The notes: generated from the sequence alone by a model not told the origin. A DNA stretch of 59,273 nucleotides from CAYNFH01 sp964396385 (GCA_964396385.1 CAYNFH010000010.1:1-59273), one strand, 5' to 3'. Counted from the stretch's first letter, positions 39,929 through 48,494 are shown. Translations and numbers: made by a program.

Positions 39929-42157
39929 CTACAGGGGTAAGAGGAAGCTGTAGGCGGTGTAGCGGATCTCGCTCCAGGCGTTTGGGGGAACGGGGCCGCC
40001 CGGGAACAGCGGCCGGGACACCGGCGTGAAGCGGATCCGGAGGCGGATGGCGGAGCGGCCCTGCGTGAGGCGTCGAGCCAGGAGGAACTCGTCATCCCGG
40101 AAGCGGCGGTTGGAAGTCTGCACCACGTGCTGCGCCGCGCCGAGCTCGTCCGGCGGGTTGGAGTAGACGCAGGTGTTGGAACCGGCCAGGTACCAGATGC
40201 CCGCGAGCCTCCAGCGCGCCGCTCCCTCGGCGTTCGAGACGTATACTTCCGCGCGCTGGTTGGCGAGATGGTAGTCCAGCTTTCGCCGAAGCATCACGCC
40301 CACGTTGCGCGGGTCGATCTTCAGCGTGAACTCCGACGTGCCGGTCATGGTGCGAGCGCGGTCACGCTCGGCGGGATAGATCTCCCGGCCATGGAGAGTG
40401 TCCACGCCCCACTCGTAGCGCGAGACTATCTCGTAGGGCGGGCATGCCGAAGGCGAGTGGTAGGCGTGGCCCCGCTCGCTCTCATCATCGCCGATCTGAA
40501 GTGAATCTGTTTCCACCAGTGAGGGCTTCGGCCAGCCGTACCAGTAGGTGACCGTCTCGTAGTGCTCGGTCGATTCGTCCGTCCCGCCGTGCTCCAGGCA
40601 GATGCGGGCCCTGAATCCGAAGGGCATCAGGTCCGCGAGCAGGAACCGGTAGCCCGACTCGATCTTGTCCTCCTCGTTCCGCGCCTCCCGCGGGCTTGGT
40701 GCGCCGACCGGGTGGCCCGCGAGGGGCAGCGTCATGTTCCGGCCGCCCCAGTAGTCCCCGCCGCCCGCCCACTCTTCCGTGCCGGTGCCCTGCGCCTGGG
40801 GCGTGAGGCTGTCGTCGAAGAAGAAGCGTGGGTCGCCTTCCAGTGTGGAGAGGTTCGCGTTGTGCGAAAAGATGAAAGAGGTCCCGACTAGGTGGCCGCT
40901 CCATGCGGCCTCGCCTTCGATCCCGTTTGTGTCGAGCAGAGTCAGGTCTCGTCCGAGCTCCGGGTGCGGATGGTCGCGATAGGTGGCGTGGAAGTAGCCG
41001 ACCTCGCCAGGTTGGGCGGCCAGCGGCTCGTCCCGCAGGCTCCAGCGCACGTCCTCCACGCCGCCATCTCCCACCAGGGAGATAGCGGCGGAGTGGAAAA
41101 ACGGCATCGGGAAGTAGCAGGCCAGATGGATGCGCTCCGCATCGAAGCGGATGTTGACCGGCAGCGCCTTGACCAGGAACTCGCGCCCGTCGCGATTGTA
41201 GAGCGTTCCCGCTCCGAAGAGGAGGCAGGCCGGCGCGTCCACGGAGTCGTCCGCACGGCCGTCCCAGCGGATGCGGAGACGGGCGCGCTGGAACGCGACC
41301 GCGGATTGACGCGGGATGGAGAGCTGAAGCGCCCGGATCATCCGGGGACCGTCGCTGAGCTCGGTGAGCCGCGTAACCACGCCGGGCTGAAGGCTGCAGG
41401 TTCCTGTGTGCTCATGAACTACGGACGGGCGGCCACATAGAGCCGCCCCTACAACCACAGACGCGTGGTCTGGTTCCGGTTTCGGGGCGATGTCGGTACC
41501 GGCGCTCTGAAGGAGCTTCACGACGTCGCGTGGGGGCGGTCCAGGCGTCCAGGTGCGGATGGGCCGGGAGAGGGGCGTGCCAGGCAGGTACTGTTGGTAG
41601 ATGTAGTAGCCGGTACCGTAATGCGTGCGGGAGTAGGCCATGCGAAAGGAACGCCGGAAGGGAACCGGCACCCACGAGAGGTCCGCGCCTTTGGTATCCG
41701 ACCAGGTCCAGGCCACCGGCGCTGGGAACACGGTTTCCGGGATGAAGGTGGACCCTGGTACCGGGTGTTTGGGGTCTCGCGTGCTGGTCTCCTGGATAAG
41801 GTGGTCCGTGCCATCGACCTCCCAGTGCCAGGGGCTGCCGTGCCAGTGGTTGTACCGCACGAAGTAGAGGATGCCGGCTCCCTCCACGTCCAGGGTGACG
41901 TTGCGGCCCTCGGCGAGCTGGTAGAGGAAGTGGCTGGCGTCGGCGGACTCGTTGCCGCCGCTCCGGTCGTAGGTGCTGCGCATGTAGGTGCGCGCGCCGA
42001 TGCGGAGGTACGGCCACCGGTCCCATTGGCGGTACGCGTCCCAACCAACCGGAATGACGGGCTGCTCCCGAGGCGGCAGACCAGCCGCCTCCATGGTCCC
42101 GGGGACAGCAGCGAGAAGGGATACCGCCATCACGGCCGCCGCGGCAAGAGTCACCAC
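39929..42157 (-). CDS. GH172 (DUF2961) glycosidase, exported
   Basis: A 742-residue protein of the DUF2961 family, now GH172, whose characterised members act on D-fructofuranose or D-arabinofuranose linkages. The signal-like N-terminus (AAAAVMAVSLLAAVPGTMEA) suggests export. Family segments include RSTYDRSGGNESADASHFLY near the start and GTGTEEWAGGGDYWGG and EHGGTDESTEHYETVTYWYG in the catalytic jelly-roll. GTG at 42157 lies six bases downstream of the fucI stop, so the two are probably one operon. Bases 41411-41462, an intergenic-type repeat, are read in frame as VVVGAALCGRPSVVHEH. This is tolerated presumably because it lies in a loop. Substrate is inferred only. Confidence 0.85.
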   Translation of the reverse strand: MVTLAAAAVMAVSLLAAVPGTMEAAGLPPREQPVIPVGWDAYRQWDRWPYLRIGARTYMRSTYDRSGGNESADASHFLYQLAEGRNVTLDVEGAGILYFVRYNHWHGSPWHWEVDGTDHLIQETSTRDPKHPVPGSTFIPETVFPAPVAWTWSDTKGADLSWVPVPFRRSFRMAYSRTHYGTGYYIYQQYLPGTPLSRPIRTWTPGPPPRDVVKLLQSAGTDIAPKPEPDHASVVVGAALCGRPSVVHEHTGTCSLQPGVVTRLTELSDGPRMIRALQLSIPRQSAVAFQRARLRIRWDGRADDSVDAPACLLFGAGTLYNRDGREFLVKALPVNIRFDAERIHLACYFPMPFFHSAAISLVGDGGVEDVRWSLRDEPLAAQPGEVGYFHATYRDHPHPELGRDLTLLDTNGIEGEAAWSGHLVGTSFIFSHNANLSTLEGDPRFFFDDSLTPQAQGTGTEEWAGGGDYWGGRNMTLPLAGHPVGAPSPREARNEEDKIESGYRFLLADLMPFGFRARICLEHGGTDESTEHYETVTYWYGWPKPSLVETDSLQIGDDESERGHAYHSPSACPPYEIVSRYEWGVDTLHGREIYPAERDRARTMTGTSEFTLKIDPRNVGVMLRRKLDYHLANQRAEVYVSNAEGAARWRLAGIWYLAGSNTCVYSNPPDELGAAQHVVQTSNRRFRDDEFLLARRLTQGRSAIRLRIRFTPVSRPLFPGGPVPPNAWSEIRYTAYSFLLPL
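41411..41462. repeat. GTAGGGGCGGCTCTATGTGG-family hairpin inside the GH172 gene
   Basis: GGGCGGC (41427-41433) and GCCGCCC (41442-41448) form a stem, flanked by ACTACGGAC and CCTACAACC. The same composition is common in intergenic repeats of environmental genomes, by recollection. It is in frame and adds about 17 residues. Confidence 0.7.
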
Positions 42158-42163
42158 CTGGGC

Positions 42164-43978
42164 TTACGCGTAGAGCGGGCCGTAGGTGGCGCAGGCCCGG
42201 TAGTCTGCCGCTTGGGGCTCCAGCGCGCCGAAGCGGGACCAGGAGCTGGGGCGGAACACGCGCTCGGCCGGCACATTGTGCATGTCTACCGGGATACGCA
42301 GCATGGAGGCCAGTGTGATGAGGTCTCCGCCCACATGGCCGAAGCAGATGGCCCCGTGGTTGGCGCCCCAGTTCGCCATGACGCTATAGACGTCTGTGAA
42401 CGGGCCGTGGCCGGTGAGGTTGGGCACGAACCACGTGGTAGGCCAGGTTGGGTTGGTCCGCTCGTCCAGCGTGCGGTGCACCTCATCCGGCAGGTCCACG
42501 GTATGGCCTTCGGCGATCTGGAGCACGGGGCCCAAGCCCTTCACCAGGTTGATGCGGCTCATGGTCACCGGCATCCCGCCGCGCGTGGTGAAGTCCGTGG
42601 ACCAGCCGCCGCCGGGGAAGTACTCTACCATGGAGGGGCACCAGAGTGTCGCCTCCAGGCAGCGGCGCGTCTCCTCCGGCCGGATCTCCCAGTGCGGCTT
42701 GAGGGCGGGATTGCCGTCGAGCGTCTGCTCGCCGGTCCAGTCCAGAGCGGACGGGCCGGAGTTGATGAGGTGCAGGACGCCGCCCTCGGCAAGGCCGGTG
42801 AGCGAATGGCCCGTCACGCGCTTGATGGCCTCCGGGCTCCAGTAGGTGCGCACGTCCGAGAAGAGCTGGGCCGTGTGGGTGAGGAGGCAGCCCAGGAGCA
42901 TAGTGGCGCCGTTCAGGGCATCGTTCTCGGTGGCAACGACGTAGGGCGGCCGGATGCCATTCCAGTCGAAGGAGCTGCAGAGGATAGCCTCCAGGAAGTC
43001 GCCGTTAGGCTTATGGTCGGTCCACTGCCGCTGGCCCTGGAATCCTCCGGCGATGGCGTTGTGGCCGCGGGCCTCCTCCCGGTAGCCGGCTTCCGACAGA
43101 CGGGAATTCCCAACCATGAGGTCGCGGGCGATGAGCGCCATCTTCACACTGGTGGCCCAGTCCTCGTCCTTCTGCCGGCGCGAGCGCTGCTGGGTCGGCT
43201 GGTTCCAGTCCTTGCCCTCTTTGCAGTTCTCCCGTGTCCAGGCGAGGGCCTTCTCGAACTCCGCCTGGTCGAAGATTCCCCGGTCCATGCGCCGGGTGAA
43301 CTCGGACATATCCACCGTCTCGGTGCGCATGCCCAGGTAGTCCTGGAAGAAGTCGTGGTTGACGATGGAGCCGGCGATGCCCATGGAAACCCCGCCCATG
43401 GCCAGATAGGAGCGGCCGCGCATGGTGGCGACCGCCAGGCCGGCGCGGGCAAACTGGAGGAGCTTGCCCCCGACGTCAGTGGGAATGCTCTCGGTATCTT
43501 CCAGATCCTGCACGTCGTGGCCGTAGATGGAGAAGGCGGGGAGGCCCTTCTGCGTGTGGCCGGCCAAGACCGCCGCGAGGTAGACCGCGCCCGGCCGCTC
43601 GGTGCCGTTGAAGCCCCAGACCGCCTTGGGCACGAGGGGGTCCATGTCCATGGTCTCCGCGCCGTAGCACCAGCAGGGGGTAACGGTGAGCGTGAGGCCC
43701 ACGCCCTCGCGGGCGAACTTGGCGGCGCAGGCGGCGGCCTCCGCCACGCCACCGATGCAGGTGTCCGCGACCACACACTCCACGGGCCGGCCGTCGCCAT
43801 AGCGGAGCGCGCCGGAGATGAACTTTGCGGCGGCGCGGGCCATGCCCATGGTAGGGCCCTCCAGCGACTCGCGTACGCCACCGTAGCGGCCGTCGATGGT
43901 GGGCCGGATGCCGATGCGGGGGGAGACCGGCGCCGCTTCCTCCGCGGCAGTGTCTACGAAATCCTGGATGTTGGACAT
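42164..43978 (-). CDS. fucI: L-fucose isomerase (also D-arabinose isomerase)
   Basis: A 604-residue ketol isomerase; FucI enzymes convert L-fucose to L-fuculose and also D-arabinose to D-ribulose. Recognisable are RIGIRPTIDGRYGGVRESLE near the start, FNGTERPGAVYLAA, YGHDVQDLEDTESIPTDV, and a C-terminal HVGGDLITLASMLRIP. The manganese-site Glu and Asp lie in IYGHDVQD and VVATENDALNGA. The start at 43978 is chosen because the 27 codons upstream are read from a repeat. No fucK or fucA is present, whereas a D-ribulokinase-like gene lies at 57597-59258, which favours the D-arabinose reaction. Confidence 0.92.
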   Translation of the reverse strand: MSNIQDFVDTAAEEAAPVSPRIGIRPTIDGRYGGVRESLEGPTMGMARAAAKFISGALRYGDGRPVECVVADTCIGGVAEAAACAAKFAREGVGLTLTVTPCWCYGAETMDMDPLVPKAVWGFNGTERPGAVYLAAVLAGHTQKGLPAFSIYGHDVQDLEDTESIPTDVGGKLLQFARAGLAVATMRGRSYLAMGGVSMGIAGSIVNHDFFQDYLGMRTETVDMSEFTRRMDRGIFDQAEFEKALAWTRENCKEGKDWNQPTQQRSRRQKDEDWATSVKMALIARDLMVGNSRLSEAGYREEARGHNAIAGGFQGQRQWTDHKPNGDFLEAILCSSFDWNGIRPPYVVATENDALNGATMLLGCLLTHTAQLFSDVRTYWSPEAIKRVTGHSLTGLAEGGVLHLINSGPSALDWTGEQTLDGNPALKPHWEIRPEETRRCLEATLWCPSMVEYFPGGGWSTDFTTRGGMPVTMSRINLVKGLGPVLQIAEGHTVDLPDEVHRTLDERTNPTWPTTWFVPNLTGHGPFTDVYSVMANWGANHGAICFGHVGGDLITLASMLRIPVDMHNVPAERVFRPSSWSRFGALEPQAADYRACATYGPLYA

Positions 43979-44008
43979 AGATGGGATTCCTAAGAGTAAA
44001 CGACTGCG

Positions 44009-44040
44009 AAAAGCAGATCCCTCGCTCTGCTCGGGATGAC
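44009..44040. repeat. Half-element of the TCATCCCGAGC/GGGATCTGCTT family
   Basis: AAAAGCAGATCCCTCGCTCT followed by GCTCGGGATGAC is a single arm of the family at 6928-7070 and 34571-34692. Read leftward it encodes CHPEQSEGSAFR, which falsely extends the fucI reading frame upstream. Confidence 0.8.
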
Positions 44041-44086
44041 AGGTTGCCCAGGCATGCACATTAACCAGAATGTCTGCCGTGAGGAA

Positions 44087-45118
44087 CTATCGAACGCCCA
44101 TCAGGGCGCGGAGGATGAACATCTCGAGGCCCTCGTAGTCCAGGGAATCGCGGTAGCTCTGCCACTCCTGCCGGTCGATGGTGGCGCTGACCTGCACGAG
44201 GCGCTCCAACATCTCCTTGCTGTTGGCCAGGTGCTTCATGGCAAGCTCGTGCGGCTGGGTCCGCATCGCTTTCACGTCCAGGCCCACCACCTCGCCGTTC
44301 TTGCCGTAGTCGTTGCGGACCAGGACATCCACCGTGTTGAAGGCCCGCCGCAGGTCCACGCTGCCGAAGCTCTTGTCCTGGTCGTACTTGAGGCCGTTCT
44401 GATCGTTCAGGTGGACGCCCCAGAGCTTCTTGTGCCAGAGGGCATAGGCCATCTCGTCCGCCGGATCCAGGCCGAGCAGGATGCAGTGGGCAGCCTCGAT
44501 GAGCACGCCTGTGCGGGACGGATCCGTGGTGCGGTAGGCCATGGCTAACATGTGGCCGGTGGAGGGCAGGTACATCAGGTCCATCGGCTCGTTGGGCTTC
44601 ATCTCCGCCAGGATGCGGACCTGCGGGTCGTAAGCGAGGACCTGGTTGAGAAAGTCCAGGAAGTAGTCGAACGAGCGGACTGCGTCCTTGGCCTCGCGGA
44701 TATAGGTGCCTTCGCGGGCCGGCCAGAGGACGAGGCGATCCGTCTGGAGCACGCGCATAATGTCCATGGACCGCTTCGCGCGGTCGAGCGCGGCAGCCCG
44801 GGCGCCAGGGCTATTGGCGGTGAAGCCGCCGTCGACGAAGAGGGGATCCTCCCAGATGCGGGGCGCGACGAACTCTACTTTGAGGCTGTGGTCGTCACAG
44901 ACCTGCTTCAAACGCTGTGCGGAGGATTCGACCTGGCCGGCCGGCACGTCTATGGGGACAGCGTCATCGTCGTGGAGCTGAACGTAGCCAAAGCCGAGGC
45001 GCTGTAGGATCTGGGCCTTCTCGGCGAAGTCGCGCTCGGGCCGCACCGGGGGGCCGAAGGGGTCCGCGCCGGTGTTGAGGTTCCAGACTCCGGCGGAGAA
45101 TTGGAATTGTGTGTTCAT
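44087..45118 (-). CDS. Xylose-isomerase-like TIM-barrel protein
   Basis: A 343-residue sugar isomerase/epimerase of the AP-endonuclease-2 fold. FSAGVWNLNTGADPFGPPVR resembles the start of group I xylose isomerases. Metal ligands occur in ILAEMKPNEP, VLIEAAHCILLG and VHLNDQNGLKYDQD, with Asp in VGLDVKAMR. It is close to XylA but somewhat shorter and with altered surroundings. The start at 45118 abuts a 13-bp hairpin. It precedes fucI on the same strand, so sugar interconversion is its probable role. D-xylose is a natural substrate and its product would be used by XylB, but related tagatose or rhamnose isomerases are alternatives. Confidence 0.78.
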   Translation of the reverse strand: MNTQFQFSAGVWNLNTGADPFGPPVRPERDFAEKAQILQRLGFGYVQLHDDDAVPIDVPAGQVESSAQRLKQVCDDHSLKVEFVAPRIWEDPLFVDGGFTANSPGARAAALDRAKRSMDIMRVLQTDRLVLWPAREGTYIREAKDAVRSFDYFLDFLNQVLAYDPQVRILAEMKPNEPMDLMYLPSTGHMLAMAYRTTDPSRTGVLIEAAHCILLGLDPADEMAYALWHKKLWGVHLNDQNGLKYDQDKSFGSVDLRRAFNTVDVLVRNDYGKNGEVVGLDVKAMRTQPHELAMKHLANSKEMLERLVQVSATIDRQEWQSYRDSLDYEGLEMFILRALMGVR

Positions 45119-45147
45119 CGGGTTCAGGCGTTCCACGCCTGAACCCG
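45119..45147. repeat. Perfect 13-bp hairpin abutting a start codon
   Basis: CGGGTTCAGGCGT and its exact inverse surround a TCC loop, filling the space between the cysH stop and the next leftward ATG at 45118. It leaves no room for a free ribosome-binding site, so it may block or regulate initiation, or act as the cysH terminator. Confidence 0.8.
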
Positions 45148-45153
45148 CGAATC

Positions 45154-45846
45154 CTACTTGGTGTGCAGGCCGCACTCCAGCTTGGCGAAACCGGCCCACC
45201 GGCCAGCGCGGTCGTCCTGTCCGGCGGCGACGGAGCGGGTGCAGGGCCAGCAGCCGATGCTGGGAAAGCCCTGGTCGTGCAGAGGATTGTAGGGGACGTC
45301 GTTATCGGTGATGTAGCGCCACACGTCGCGCTTGGTCCAGTTGGCGAGCGGGTTCACCTTCACGAGGCCGAACTTCTGGTCCCATTCGACGATGCCGGCG
45401 CGTCGGCGGTCCGGAGTCTGGTCCCGCCGGATGGCGCTGATCCAGGCGTCGTAGCCCTGGATGGCCTCCTTGAGAGGCTCGATCTTGCGGATGTGGCAGC
45501 AGAGGTCCGGCTGGCGGTTGTAGATGGGCCCGCCGAAGCGCGCCTCCATCTCCTCCACCGACTCACGAGCGCGGACGAGCTCCACCTCGATGCCGTAGCG
45601 GTCCTTGATGCGCTCGCGCAGCTCCAGGGTCTCGGCGAACTGGTATCCTGTGTCCAGGTTGAAGATGCGCACGTCCGGCTGGATCTCGGAGAGCATGGCG
45701 ATGATGGCGCACCCTTCCGCCCCGAAGGCCGTAGCCATGGTGAGGCGCGGATGGTACTCCCGCACGGCCCACCGCAGGATCTCCTGAGGGGTGCAAGTCT
45801 CCAGCTCGGCAGAGACCTCTTCTATATCGAAGACGGCGGCGCTCAT
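45154..45846 (-). CDS. cysH: Assimilatory APS reductase (Fe-S type CysH)
   Basis: A 230-residue reductase of adenylylated sulfate. The phosphate loop region is TMATAFGAEGCAII. Cysteine pairs LCCHIRK and GCWPCTR supply the [4Fe-4S] cluster found in APS reductases but not in E. coli-type PAPS reductase. The catalytic Cys is in the C-terminal ECGLHTK. The product is sulfite, with thioredoxin as reductant. A strong promoter lies upstream, and cysC diverges from it. Possession of both an APS-type reductase and an APS kinase implies that PAPS is made for another use as well. Confidence 0.93.
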   Translation of the reverse strand: MSAAVFDIEEVSAELETCTPQEILRWAVREYHPRLTMATAFGAEGCAIIAMLSEIQPDVRIFNLDTGYQFAETLELRERIKDRYGIEVELVRARESVEEMEARFGGPIYNRQPDLCCHIRKIEPLKEAIQGYDAWISAIRRDQTPDRRRAGIVEWDQKFGLVKVNPLANWTKRDVWRYITDNDVPYNPLHDQGFPSIGCWPCTRSVAAGQDDRAGRWAGFAKLECGLHTK

Positions 45847-45883
45847 ACCCTAATCCTTCCATAAAGTTGACTAAATCAATCAG

Positions 45884-45913
45884 ATTATAGTACAATCCGC
45901 CGCGGAAAGTCAA
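45884..45913 (-). promoter_or_regulatory. cysH promoter
   Basis: On the minus strand TTGACT (45913-45908) and a perfect TATAAT (45889-45884) are 18 bases apart, 38 bases before the ATG. A TTGA-N5-TCAA dyad within the short leader (near 45867-45879) could be an operator. Confidence 0.75.
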
Positions 45914-45915
45914 TG

Positions 45916-45970
45916 GCGGAGGACGGGTGACGGACCGAATGCGTCGGTCGTCCGTCCTTCGTCCTCCGTC
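45916..45970. repeat. Intergenic hairpin (GGCGGAGGACGGGTGACGG words)
   Basis: GGCGGAGGACGG through CGGACCGA (45916-45939) opposes TCGGTCGTCCGTCCTTCGTC and CTCCGTC (45944-45970) around a 4-base loop. It lies between the divergent cysH promoter and the cysC ribosome-binding site. Confidence 0.8.
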
Positions 45971-45988
45971 TGTTCTGAAGGAGCATCA

Positions 45989-46534
45989 ATGCACAAAGGC
46001 TTTATTCTCTGGTTTACGGGACTGTCGGGGGCGGGCAAGTCGACCTTGGCGGAGAACCTGGTCCGGATCTTTCGGGAGCACGGCTACCGGGTGGAGTTGC
46101 TGGATGGGGATGAGGTCCGCACGAACCTGTCGAAGGGACTCGGCTTCTCGAAGGAAGACCGGGACACGAACATACGTCGCATCGGCTACGTGGCGCGGCT
46201 GCTGTCACGAAACGGCGTGATCTCCATCACGGCCGCTATCTCTCCCTACCGGGAGATCCGAGACGAGAACCGAAGGCACGCCGAGGCGGACGGGGTCCCA
46301 TTTGTAGAGGTTTTCGCTAACGCGAGCCTGGACGCGCTGGTGGCGCGTGACGTGAAGGGGCTGTACAAGAAGGCGCTGGCGGGCGAGATCGCCAACTTTA
46401 CCGGAGTTTCCGACCCGTATGAGGCGCCGGAACACCCGGAGGTCGAGGCCCGGACGGACAGCGAGTCGGTGGAGGAGTCCACGGCGAGGATTCTGAGCTA
46501 CCTGGCGGAGCGCGGGCTCATTGATGCGAAGTGA
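45989..46534 (+). CDS. cysC: Adenylylsulfate kinase
   Basis: A 181-residue kinase that phosphorylates APS to PAPS. Walker A GLSGAGKST is at residues 11-19. LLDGDEVRTNLSKGLGFSKE and DRDTNIRRIGYVARLL are the APS-binding region, and ISPYREIRDENR the lid. A GAAGGAG site is followed by the ATG. It diverges from cysH and is followed by a PHP phosphatase gene that could remove the 3'-phosphoadenosine 5'-phosphate left after PAPS use. No cysD or cysN sulfurylase genes are present in the window. Confidence 0.95.
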   Translation: MHKGFILWFTGLSGAGKSTLAENLVRIFREHGYRVELLDGDEVRTNLSKGLGFSKEDRDTNIRRIGYVARLLSRNGVISITAAISPYREIRDENRRHAEADGVPFVEVFANASLDALVARDVKGLYKKALAGEIANFTGVSDPYEAPEHPEVEARTDSESVEESTARILSYLAERGLIDAK

Positions 46535-46560
46535 CGGCGCAAGGTTGACACGGTGACAGG

Positions 46561-47427
46561 GTGAACCGGATCCCCGAATTGCGGTCGATAGATCTCCACG
46601 CGCATACGACGGCGTCGGATGGGTCGCTGACGCCAACGGAGCTAGTGGCGCTGGCGAAGTCCTCGGGACTGACCGCCCTCGCGGTTACGGACCACGACAC
46701 CACGGACGGCCTCCAGGAAGCGATACGGGCGGGAGGGGCGGCGGGGATCGAGCTGGTGCCGGGAATTGAGATGGCCGTGTCCTACCCATCCGGGCGGTTC
46801 CACATGCTGGGCTACCTCATCGATCCGGATGGCCGTGAGCTGAACGACCGGTTGAAGATGCTCAAGGAGAACCGCGTGCGCCGGAACGAGCGGATGATTC
46901 AGCGGCTGCGCGAGCTAGGCATTCCGGTCACGCTGGAGGAGGTGGCGGCGGAGTCCGGCGGGGGGCAGATCGGGCGGCCGCACATGGCGCTGGCGATGAT
47001 GAAGAAAGGCGTGGTCTCGTCTGTGAAGGAGGCGTTCGAGAAGTACCTGGCGGACGGCGCGGCGGCCCACGTGCCCAAGGACAAGATCTTGCCGGAGGAG
47101 GGAATTCACCTCATCCATAGCGCGGGGGGACTGGCGGTCATGGCGCACCCCGCCTCCATCAAGCTGGACCCCGCCGCGCTCCGCTCGGAGCTCCGCCGGC
47201 TGCGTGAAGTGGGACTAGATGGGCTGGAGTGCTACTACAGCTCGCATGCGCCGGAGTGGCGCGACGCGCTCCTCTGTATGGCGGCGGACGCGGGATTGCT
47301 CCCGACCGGCGGCTCCGACTTCCACGGTGCGGCCAGACCGGATGTGCGCCTGGGCGGCGTGGATCAGGGCCAGCCTGCCCCGAGCCGCCTGCTGGATGAA
47401 CTGACGCGGCGGCGCGGGAGTATGTAG
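46561..47427 (+). CDS. PHP-domain phosphoesterase (RNase AM/pAp phosphatase-like)
   Basis: A 288-residue PHP-fold hydrolase. The trinuclear metal motifs are DLHAHTTASDGSLTP (residues 10-24), VTDHDTTDG, the GIEMAVSY segment, MAHPASIKLDP and GGSDFHGAARPDV. This set is typical of the YciV/TrpH group, which cleaves 3',5'-nucleoside bisphosphates such as pAp and acts on short RNA ends. The start is GTG at 46561. It is 26 bases after cysC, which suggests it recycles pAp produced when PAPS donates sulfate. Other PHP phosphatases, such as histidinol phosphatase, are less likely given the motif spacing. Confidence 0.85.
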   Translation: MNRIPELRSIDLHAHTTASDGSLTPTELVALAKSSGLTALAVTDHDTTDGLQEAIRAGGAAGIELVPGIEMAVSYPSGRFHMLGYLIDPDGRELNDRLKMLKENRVRRNERMIQRLRELGIPVTLEEVAAESGGGQIGRPHMALAMMKKGVVSSVKEAFEKYLADGAAAHVPKDKILPEEGIHLIHSAGGLAVMAHPASIKLDPAALRSELRRLREVGLDGLECYYSSHAPEWRDALLCMAADAGLLPTGGSDFHGAARPDVRLGGVDQGQPAPSRLLDELTRRRGSM

Positions 47428-47440
47428 GAACGGAGGAATT

Positions 47441-47511
47441 GGAGTACTGGAGTATGGGAGTGATGTCCCGGATCCGGACCCCAACACTCCATCACTCCAT
47501 TACTCCCATCC
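47441..47511. repeat. Intergenic hairpin (GGAGTACTGGAGTATGG words)
   Basis: GGAGTACTGGAGTATGGGAG (47441-47460) is opposed by CACTCCATCACTCCATTACT and CCCATCC (47485-47511), with CCCGGATCCGG in the loop. It is closely related to 37119-37200 and 56961-57044. It ends at the GGAGG site of the next gene. Confidence 0.85.
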
Positions 47512-47523
47512 CGGAGGTCTGCC

Positions 47524-48381
47524 ATGCTGCGCATAGGATTCGTCGATCACCACCTGAACAACTTCCACGCAAACAAGTTTCTGTCTCTGCTGCGCGGGCC
47601 TCTAGCCGATCAGGGCGTGGAGGTTGCGCTGGCCTGGGAGTCGGACCGTACCGGCGACGATTGGTGCGAGGCGAACGGCGTTGCGCGGGGCGCGAGCGCG
47701 GCGGAAGTCGCTCGAGCGGTAGACGCGGTGATCGTGCTCGCCCCGGACAACATCGAAGCGCATCCCGCGCTGGCCGCGGAGGTGCTGCCGGCGGGCAAGC
47801 CGACGGTCATCGACAAGTTCCTGGCTCCCACGGTGCGCGAGGCGCGCGAGATAGTCTCGCTGGCGAAGGCGCACGGTGCCCCGGTCTTCTCCTCTTCGGC
47901 CCTGCGGTTCGCGGTGGAGCTCGAGGCGGCCGTCGGGGACCAGCAGCCGGGGGACTGCCCGGCCGCTTTCGCGCGCGGTATGGGCTCCTGGAGCGGCTAC
48001 GCCGTCCATACGGTCGCTATGATCCAGCGGATTATGGGTGTGGGGGTTCGGCGGCTGATCAACACCGGCCGCCAGGACGCCAATACGGTGACGCTGGACT
48101 ACGGCGGGGACAGGCGCGCGGCGGTGGACGTGCGGGAAGGTTCCAACATGTGGGAGCAGCTCAATTGGATGTTCGCGGCCCGCTCCGGCGACGCTTACGT
48201 GGGCAGCGCCATCACGGACTACGACGGCTTTTACGCCAACCTCATGCGGCGGGCCGTGCGGTTCTTCCAGTCAGGGCAGCCGGAAATCTCTCCGGAAGAG
48301 GCCATCGAGATGGTGGCGGTCCTGGAGGGGGCCGAGGTGTCGCGACAGCAGGGCGGCGTCTGGATCGAGCTGTCGCAGTAG
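47524..48381 (+). CDS. Gfo/Idh/MocA-like oxidoreductase
   Basis: A 285-residue Rossmann-fold protein related to Gfo/Idh/MocA dehydrogenases but shorter. It starts LRIGFVDHHLNNFHANKF instead of a canonical GxGxxG. The segment GKPTVIDKFLAPTVREAREI carries the Lys of the usual EKP motif, here DKF. The final region WIELSQ is short compared with relatives. The altered dinucleotide loop raises the possibility that it is not an active dehydrogenase. It uses a GGAGG site six bases before its ATG. No substrate is suggested by the neighbours, PHP phosphatase and anti-sigma factor. Confidence 0.7.
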   Translation: MLRIGFVDHHLNNFHANKFLSLLRGPLADQGVEVALAWESDRTGDDWCEANGVARGASAAEVARAVDAVIVLAPDNIEAHPALAAEVLPAGKPTVIDKFLAPTVREAREIVSLAKAHGAPVFSSSALRFAVELEAAVGDQQPGDCPAAFARGMGSWSGYAVHTVAMIQRIMGVGVRRLINTGRQDANTVTLDYGGDRRAAVDVREGSNMWEQLNWMFAARSGDAYVGSAITDYDGFYANLMRRAVRFFQSGQPEISPEEAIEMVAVLEGAEVSRQQGGVWIELSQ

Positions 48382-48465
48382 TATTCCACCACGCAAAACA
48401 ACTGCAACTTTTCTACCCGTCCCGTAATCCTATTCCATAGGGTATGTAGATGGGTCCGGCACGCC

Positions 48466-48494
48466 TTGCGCCGGGCCGGGAGCCGTGTTATACT
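48466..48494 (+). promoter_or_regulatory. Promoter of the anti-sigma-like gene
   Basis: TTGCGC (48466-48471) and TATACT (48489-48494) are 17 bases apart, about 50 bases before the ATG at 48545. The rest of the 163-base gap after the oxidoreductase gene shows no other element. Confidence 0.5.

Noticed and set aside
44009..44059. N-terminal extension of fucI reading CHPEQSEGSAFR
   Set aside because: It is the translation of a repeat arm, and the family N-terminus starts at 43978.
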